NCBI GenBank assembly: GCA_964058805.1
Contig: CAXKVV010001384.1
Coordinates: forward strand, 1-25,935
Length of the DNA stretch: 25,935 bases
DNA from: Schoenoplectus triqueter
Taxonomy: Eukaryota > Streptophyta > Magnoliopsida > Poales > Cyperaceae
Direction: 5' to 3'
The notes beneath the pieces are model-generated. The model made no database searches, was not told the origin of the DNA, and saw only the letters and a program-made list of their open reading frames with translations. Shown here in pieces: positions 20,720-25,935 of the stretch. Every line of letters starts with the position of its first letter. Positions within the stretch are counted from its first letter, which is position 1. The translations under genes and the position numbers were made by a program.

Positions 20720-20925
20720 AATTACTTCTATGGTGCTATGTATAGCATAGTCTCAACTATGCTATGCTATCCACAACCCTCTATTTTTACTTCAAATTCG
20801 TGCTTGATGATATCACCCGATTACATCGCTGGATTAAAAAAATTAATGGAGTGACTCCGTTAAAGACTAAACCTTAGTGATTTGTTCCCCTTTTACTCTC
20901 TCTCTCTCTCTTGCATTTTTCTTCT

Positions 20926-21195
20926 CCATTCCAAAATCCTAGCTTTGGTGCCTCCATAGCCCGTCCTCATCTCCTTTCATTGATCATTATCTCCATCATC
21001 ATCTTCTTCGGCCCAGTCATCGTCTCATTCTTTCGATCAGTGTCTCCATTTGCTTCTCCATTTGCTTCCTGATTTCTTCTCTTCAAACACGGCAACTAGA
21101 TTTGCATCTCAGTTCTTCAATTTCTCCTTCCTGATTTCTTCAACGTACGCCTTTGTTTAGGGAGTCCTGAAATTGGGCTTCTTGCACTGATTTTT
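20926..21195 (+). other. CT-rich exon- or leader-like segment inside the 3.3-kb element
   Basis: This stretch is less AT-rich than its surroundings, pyrimidine-rich like a plant 5' leader, and has the internal repeat TCCTGATTTCTTC twice. It has no open frame of useful length. It could be a captured gene fragment, as in Pack-MULEs, or element sequence. Confidence 0.3.
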
Positions 21196-21209
21196 TGGCA
21201 GTGACGGAA

Positions 21210-21250
21210 CTAAGGTGGGTGTCAGCCGGTGTCTGAGCACTCATTTGATC
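21210..21250. repeat. Short dispersed repeat with CAGCCGGYG core, copy 2
   Basis: AAGGTGGGTGTCAGCCGGTG matches 9309-9335 with a few C/T and G/A differences, the pattern expected from decay of methylated cytosines. An AAAATAAA stretch follows in both. Confidence 0.45.
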
Positions 21251-21505
21251 CACTGAAAAATAAAATATTTTTTTCTTGGTGTAGTGAAAAATATATATTT
21301 TTTACTCGGATATCCTCTTTTCTTTGTTCAGGCACCACTATCGATCGTTTCTAATTCCGAGATGTATTTTCTCTATTGATTATTTTCTTGAACTTACACA
21401 CATTGTTAGAATAAATAACAAATCAATCAGAGAATATTTGTATCTTTCGGAGGCCAGTGCTTTGCCTCTTTGTAGATATACAACTCTACATAATTCTAAC
21501 CTAGA

Positions 21506-21516
21506 AAGAAATTTAG
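21506..21516. repeat. Left target-site duplication of the 365-bp MITE
   Basis: AAGAAATTTAG, identical to 21882-21892. One or two terminal bases could belong to the element instead. Confidence 0.8.
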
Positions 21517-21881
21517 GTTAATTTTTTAACGGATCACTGAATTTTGATTCTTATTCATATTTGATCATTGAATTTCTATTTATCCGTTTTTAGTCATTGA
21601 ACTTTGATGTTTATCCATATTTGATCACTTCCATTAGTTTTTTCACTCAAAAATAATTGATAAACTAATGAAAAATCAAATATAATTTTATTTTATTTAT
21701 TTATTTTTTATTCCAATTAGTTTTGACAACAAATACAATTTTATTTCAAATATTTTTTTAGTGAAAAAAATAATGATAGTGATTAATTATAGATAAATAT
21801 CAAAATTTAGTGACTAAAAATGGATAAATAAAAATTCAGTAACTAAATATGAATAAACATTAAAGTTCTGAATTTTAACCC
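21517..21881. mobile_element. 365-bp MITE with Mutator-type target duplication
   Basis: The arms pair over most of the element: TTATTCATATTT, TTGAATTTCTATTTATCC, TTTTTAGTCA, TTTGATGTTTATC and GATCACT on the left match the reverse complement of the right. The ends read GGTTAA and TTAACC. AAGAAATTTAG flanks both sides (21506-21516 and 21882-21892), a duplication of 9-11 bp typical of Mutator-like transposition. It is nested inside the 3.3-kb element and so is younger than it. No coding capacity. Confidence 0.85.
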
Positions 21882-21892
21882 AAGAAATTTAG
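21882..21892. repeat. Right target-site duplication of the 365-bp MITE
   Basis: AAGAAATTTAG, identical to 21506-21516. Confidence 0.8.
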
Positions 21893-22444
21893 TTATTTTG
21901 TTGCCTGTGTGTTATTCCTCAGATAGTACTAGTTATTTTTGCTGCCCATGTAAGCACAATTTGACTGATATCCAGTACATTCATTTGAAGACGATTCATA
22001 TGAGGAGCAAATTGACGATATGACAGATAAAGATGGACAAAATGAGCAACAAGATGAGGATAATGACATTGGTGTTTATATTTCTTTTTCTTCTTTTGTT
22101 TTTTTCTTTTTTCTTCGTTTGAATTGTTTGGATTAGCGCTTGAATTTTTTGGATGTGTAAAATTATGCACTTTTATTTTCTGGATGTGTGAAATTTGTTG
22201 TAGAGGCTTGTCAGGTGTTGTTATTTTTGGTATGAATTTGTGATTGATGCTGGTATGACATGAGAAATGGTTCCAACTTATGAAAAACGATTCAAACGAA
22301 GAAAAAAAGAAATGCAAGTTTAATACCATGAAAGGATTAGCAATGCAAGTTTAATACCATGGAAGGAATGCACTGGCAGCCAACTTTTGTAATGCTTCTA
22401 GCAAATTTTGTGCTTTATATTGGGACGTAGTTCTATAGTAAAAA
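21893..22444. other. Interior of the 3.3-kb element, no gene seen
   Basis: The minus-strand open frame at 21919-22329 is Lys/Ser/Phe-rich low-complexity sequence without a recognisable domain. A direct repeat, GCAAGTTTAATACCATG, occurs at 22314-22330 and again about 30 bp further on. Nothing else is supported. Confidence 0.5.
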
Positions 22445-22990
22445 CACTACAACAAAAATAATTTTAGATAACATCACTTTAACAACGGTTACGGATCAAA
22501 TATATTATTAAAATGACTCAGTGATATTATTAAAATATTAATAACTTCTTTAACAATGATTTCTAGTAAAAAAATATTATTAAAATAGAACCAAAAACAT
22601 CAAAAAACTGCACACTCATTTAACAATGGTTTTTTCAAAGAACCGTTATTAAATACAACATTTAGCAATAGTTCCTAGAAGGAACCGTTGTTAATTGGTG
22701 TGTCTATTTTTTTTAATTTTTTTACTATATTTGGTAACAGTTCCTTGAACGAACCGTTGTTAAATAAGTGTGCTGATTTTTTTATTTTTTCACTCTATTT
22801 AGTAACGGTTTTGATCAAATAATCATTGTTAAATATCTATTATAGTTTTTGGCTCTGACAAATCTATCTTCATCAATGACATCCGCTATCACGGGTTGTC
22901 AGATCTTTCATCTCACTGTTTGTTCATCCCAATACAATGATACAAAAATAAAAAATTTAAAAACTGAAATCTCACGGATTACCAACTCAT
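22445..22990 (+). mobile_element. CACTA-like element end fragment
   Basis: It starts CACTACAACAAAAATAATTTTAG and continues with sub-terminal repeats (AACCGTTATTAAA, GGAACCGTTGTTAA, AACGGTT). Then comes a segment (22850-22985: GGCTCTGACAAAT, TCATCTCAC, GTTCATCCCAAT) that matches 10180-10320 in reverse complement. The opposite CACTA end is not seen before the right TIR of the 3.3-kb element, so this is a fragment or heavily decayed copy. No transposase. Confidence 0.75.
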
Positions 22991-23829
22991 TGTCATCTAT
23001 TATATTTCTTGCATGAGTAAAAGAGTCCACACAACTTATCTTCTCAACTGAAGTTAAAAATAAAACTCAATAATAATGTACCAATGAAACTACAAATTAC
23101 AACCACAATGAGAATTATATCTAGTTAGACCTTAGATAAAAGTTAAAACTGCTTATTGTCCACTTCATTTAAATAATTAAATTTATTTTCTTATTTACTG
23201 AATTACTAATATAATTCCAACCTGTCATTTTCCACCTACACATCTCTACAAATGCCTTACAATTTTAGTCTAGATTCAAACTTAACACTAGCAATCTTTG
23301 AATTAAAGAGATGCAATTTTCAACAACAATAAACTTTATATTTCAGTAATTTAACAAAAGTTGGTGCGAACGTCACATCTACGACTTCATATTAGGAAAG
23401 TAGTTTCATCTCAAGAATCACATCTAGCTGATAGAGCCCAATATAATTGGGTCTCGTCGTGATTCAGATTCATTTAAAAATCAGCCCTGTACATTCAACA
23501 GAATAGCAAGTAATAGGCTAACTGTCTGACATATCCATTTTTGATCTAGAAGAAGGTCTATAAATAGAATTCTTAGATCTGCTGAGAAAGGGGTCACCAC
23601 TTAATTTACACACACTCACACTAAACAACTTACTTGAGCCATCGGTATACTATACATATACCGAATACTTTTATCAATAGCGATTTCATATCTGGAAGAT
23701 TTTTCTTCATGCGGAGAGAGAGCGAGACTTACTCCTAGTAACGATGAAGGTTAGAGGTTTATCTTGCATCAGTTAGAGAGAGAAGTTGTTAGAGGCGGAG
23801 AAGAAATGTGGAGAGGGAGAGAGTGTAAA
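22991..23829. other. Interior of the 3.3-kb element, no gene seen
   Basis: AT-rich, with stops throughout. A GA-rich stretch at 23716-23880 leads into the right TIR and mirrors the CT-rich stretch of the left TIR. Confidence 0.5.
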
Positions 23830-24094
23830 ATCGCAGCCGCTGCTAATGTTTCAAAAAAAAAAAAAAAGAGGGAGAGAGTGAAAGGGAAAAATATCGTTGA
23901 GGTATTTTAGTCTTAAACAGAGTCGTTTACTAATTTTCAATTTAGCGATACCATCATACACAAATTTGAAGTAAAAACAGATGGTTGTAGATCGCATAGC
24001 ACGTTTGGAAGTGTATTATGTATAGAACTATAGCTAAACTTCATATATATAGACAGAGATAAAGAGAGAGTTAGATAACAATCCTACGCGTAAC

Positions 24095-24289
24095 ATGGAT
24101 TGATCATAATAATTAAATTGAGTGATTTTTTAACTATTCAGAAAAATACTAAAAATAAATAAAAAAATGATCTACAATTAGATTTTTCATATGAAAAATA
24201 TTTTGAGCGGTTCGGACTAAATATTAAATCTTAAACATAAAGAACAATTCATAACACAAAAGCGATTCATATTATGTATAGCATCATAA
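24095..24289. mobile_element. Fold-back MITE F, half element
   Basis: The reverse complement reads TTATGATGCTATACATAAT at its tip, like the right TIR of the 3.3-kb element. It then matches one arm and the centre of element A (CTCAAAATATTTTTCATATG, TTGTAGATCA, AATCACTCAATTTAATTATTAT). The other arm is missing. Confidence 0.6.
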
Positions 24290-24295
24290 TTTAGT

Positions 24296-24334
<39 letters not shown>
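24296..24334. repeat. (AT)n(AG)n compound microsatellite
   Basis: Same order and strand as the run at 19255-19292, and again directly beside a fold-back element tip (TTATGTTGTCATTAG). Confidence 0.9.
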
Positions 24335-24552
24335 TTATGTTGTCATTAGTTGCGAATTAAAATATATTTTTTGTACTTCGTACAGTATCTCTCATTTCCG
24401 AATTTAAAATATCAATCCAACCGTTCAAAGTGTTCTCCATTTTAAAATATATTTGAAGATCAAATTTTATATCTTTTAAGAGTTGAAAAATCATTATTAT
24501 TAAAAATCTTAAACTCAATGCATTTTTTTACCCCTTAAAAATATAAAATTTT

Positions 24553-24596
<44 letters not shown>

Positions 24597-24660
24597 TTTC
24601 TGCTTTGGAGATTGATGGCTTGAATTCGGAAATAATTCTATATACACACACAGTAGACCA
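24335..24660. mobile_element. Fold-back MITE G, diverged
   Basis: The left part (TTATGTTGTCATTAGTTGCG, then ATTTCCGAATTTAAAATATC and ATCAATCCAACC) has the same layout as element B. The right part (24600-24640) pairs in reverse complement: ATTTCCGAATTCAAGCCATC and ATCAATCTCC. An (AT)n run at 24557-24591 lies inside the right arm. Outer borders are approximate. Confidence 0.55.
24557..24591. repeat. (AT)n microsatellite
   Basis: About 17 AT units inside fold-back element G. Confidence 0.93.
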
Positions 24661-24905
24661 TGATCACATTACACTACTAGAACACCCAATTTATGAGAAG
24701 GGAAAAAAAAGCAGAAAAAGATTCAGCAACATGCGCTTGGAGATCAGCTTTCCATATTTTGCGTATGATTAGACATTTGAACTTTGTAGGCTTGACCCAA
24801 TCCCCGTTGGTTACACCTTACACCATGAATTTTAATGAATGAGAATATGAGATGTTGACATGTTGCACAAGTTGCTTTTTGTCTTATCCTCGCCTTGTTA
24901 CATGC

Positions 24906-24929
24906 TCTTAGTTAACCTCTCGGAAGTAA
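24906..24929. repeat. 24-bp direct repeat, copy 1
   Basis: The core GTTAACCTCTCGGAAGTAA is identical in both copies. The copies start 165 bp apart, and the DNA between them is not repeated. Confidence 0.85.
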
Positions 24930-25070
24930 TTACCTTCCAGGTCGCTAGGTCAGGCATAATTATAATGAAGTGTCAGCCAACACATTATTTAAGTTGATAT
25001 GTGTTGTCTTCTGCATGACATTATTTTTTATTAAATCTGTGTATTATACTGTTCCTCATACAGTAATTAT

Positions 25071-25094
25071 TCTTAGTTAACCTCTCGGAAGTAA
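25071..25094. repeat. 24-bp direct repeat, copy 2
   Basis: Identical to 24906-24929. Flanks are unrelated beyond the repeat. Confidence 0.85.
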
Positions 25095-25935
25095 ACTTGA
25101 CCAAAGTATTGTTTGCATCATGCTTGTTAATTTATGTGAATTGAGCTTTTAATATGCTAACTTTTTACTTTGAAAATGTTCTGCAACTTTGGAGGTACGT
25201 AGGCTTGTTCTTTTTTCTTCAAAATAAAAAGGACCGAAAAAGAAGAAGAAAGTGGGGTATAGGGTGCTTGAAGAGCACTCTACACTGATTACTTGATTAG
25301 GCTTATTTAAAAAGCGAATCAGGCCAGCTTAAAGAAGGTGAGCGTGTTTAAACAACCAAAAGAAATTAAAGATGTACTTGTAACGATACCGAATATCAAG
25401 AAGTAGTAAACAGCGTGGGACATTCATTCATCATTATGCTACCACATAGAATCGATTATTCCATTTGCGACCAAGTGCACTTCATGTTCTCGCCTCACTC
25501 CCCTACTCTTTCCAAGTATAAGGCTAGTTGATTATTTCTGTTTCTTCTCACATCAGCATATGCCATATCAATTAACTCATAGCCTAATATTTTTCTATAA
25601 ACCAAATGCAGTCTTTTTGTTCTTTGGTTTATTTTATTTTTTTCCAACTTACCAAATTTTGAATTTGAAAGAAAAATAAGTCAGATTTCAGTTTCATTGT
25701 CCTTATCACAAAATTGCAACTTCAATTTCACTCGCAAGATAACATCTCCATGCACAAAATGTGTGGCATCTTATTTATGGAACTTCACTCAAAATATATA
25801 TGCTGTCATATTGACAGTCAATATTCCCTGCGGCCCCCTAGCAGAATCAACTAGCACATAGCAGTTGAGCATGCACATCTCTTAAATTGTCCGTAAGTTT
25901 ATTATAAGGTTTTCAATCTAGAGATGATAATATTT

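Larger units (their letters stand above)
20728..24033. mobile_element. 3.3-kb composite element with ~200-bp terminal inverted repeats
   Basis: The left end (20728-20925) and the reverse complement of the right end (23830-24033) align without gaps over their first 51 bp (CTATGGTGCTATGTATAGCA versus CTATAGTTCTATACATAATA), then through ACAACC, TTTTTACTTCAAATT, GATGATATC, GACTCCGTTAAAGACTAAA and a CTCTCTC run. Inside lie a GC-richer, exon-like stretch (20925-21190), a short dispersed repeat, a 365-bp MITE and a CACTA end fragment. No transposase frame is seen. Long TIRs suggest a Mutator-like non-autonomous element, but no target duplication could be found, so the class is inference. Confidence 0.65.
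24661..25935. other. Intergenic to the window end, no gene seen
   Basis: No coding-like frame on either strand. A CACTACTAGAA sequence at 24672-24682 resembles a CACTA end but has no sub-terminal repeats. A 24-bp exact direct repeat lies at 24906-24929 and 25071-25094. Confidence 0.55.

Noticed and set aside
21919..22329. Minus-strand open frame of 136 codons
   Set aside because: Low-complexity Ser, His and Lys-rich sequence inside a transposon interior; no domain.
24672..24682. CACTACTAGAA as a further CACTA transposon end
   Set aside because: It resembles a known type of CACTA end, but no sub-terminal repeats or opposite end were seen.
1..25935. tRNA, rRNA, CRISPR or bacterial-type operon features
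   Set aside because: No tRNA arm signatures, rRNA blocks or spacer arrays were seen; the window is plant nuclear DNA.

Overview
The window looks like nuclear DNA of a flowering plant, most likely a eudicot. It is AT-rich, its genes are split by GT-AG introns, it carries a Ty1/copia retrotransposon primed by initiator tRNA-Met, it has CACTA-type transposon ends and many small inverted-repeat elements, and its one clearly intact gene encodes a plant CCT-domain protein. I cannot name the species.

Region 1 (1-6.6 kb) is a broken gene of unknown family. Its plus-strand reading frame starts near 230, contains three tandem repeats of about 58 codons, has two frameshifts, and is cut at codon level by a 4,681-bp Ty1/copia element (1506-6186) lying on the opposite strand. 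A perfect 5-bp target duplication (GATGC) flanks the element. Removing the element and one copy of the duplication restores the local frame, and a short last exon after a 119-bp intron (6314-6432) supplies a very basic C-terminus. The retrotransposon has LTRs about 95% identical by hand count, a primer binding site, a polypurine tract, a gag frame that is still open, and a pol frame with several stops, a frameshift and a changed YVDD box. It can no longer make its own complete polyprotein.

Region 2 (6.6-14.5 kb) holds no gene I can support. It contains a truncated CACTA-like element (about 9346-10595), an element of about 1.3 kb with long terminal inverted repeats (about 11710-13060), and a 140-nt imperfect hairpin (7757-7896).

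Region 3 (14.5-16.4 kb) is an apparently intact three-exon CCT-motif gene on the plus strand (14685-16345, 282 aa). It has a C-terminal CCT domain and no B-box. It is probably a nuclear transcriptional regulator.

Region 4 (16.4-25.9 kb) has no gene I can support. From about 18.9 to 24.7 kb it is packed with fold-back (inverted-repeat) elements that share the terminus CTATGGTGCT, often followed by a short palindrome and bordered by (AT)n(AG)n microsatellites. One is a 3.3-kb element with TIRs of about 200 bp, which itself contains a second MITE with an 11-bp flanking duplication and a fragment of the same CACTA family seen at 10 kb. This nested cluster is the most unusual structure in the window.
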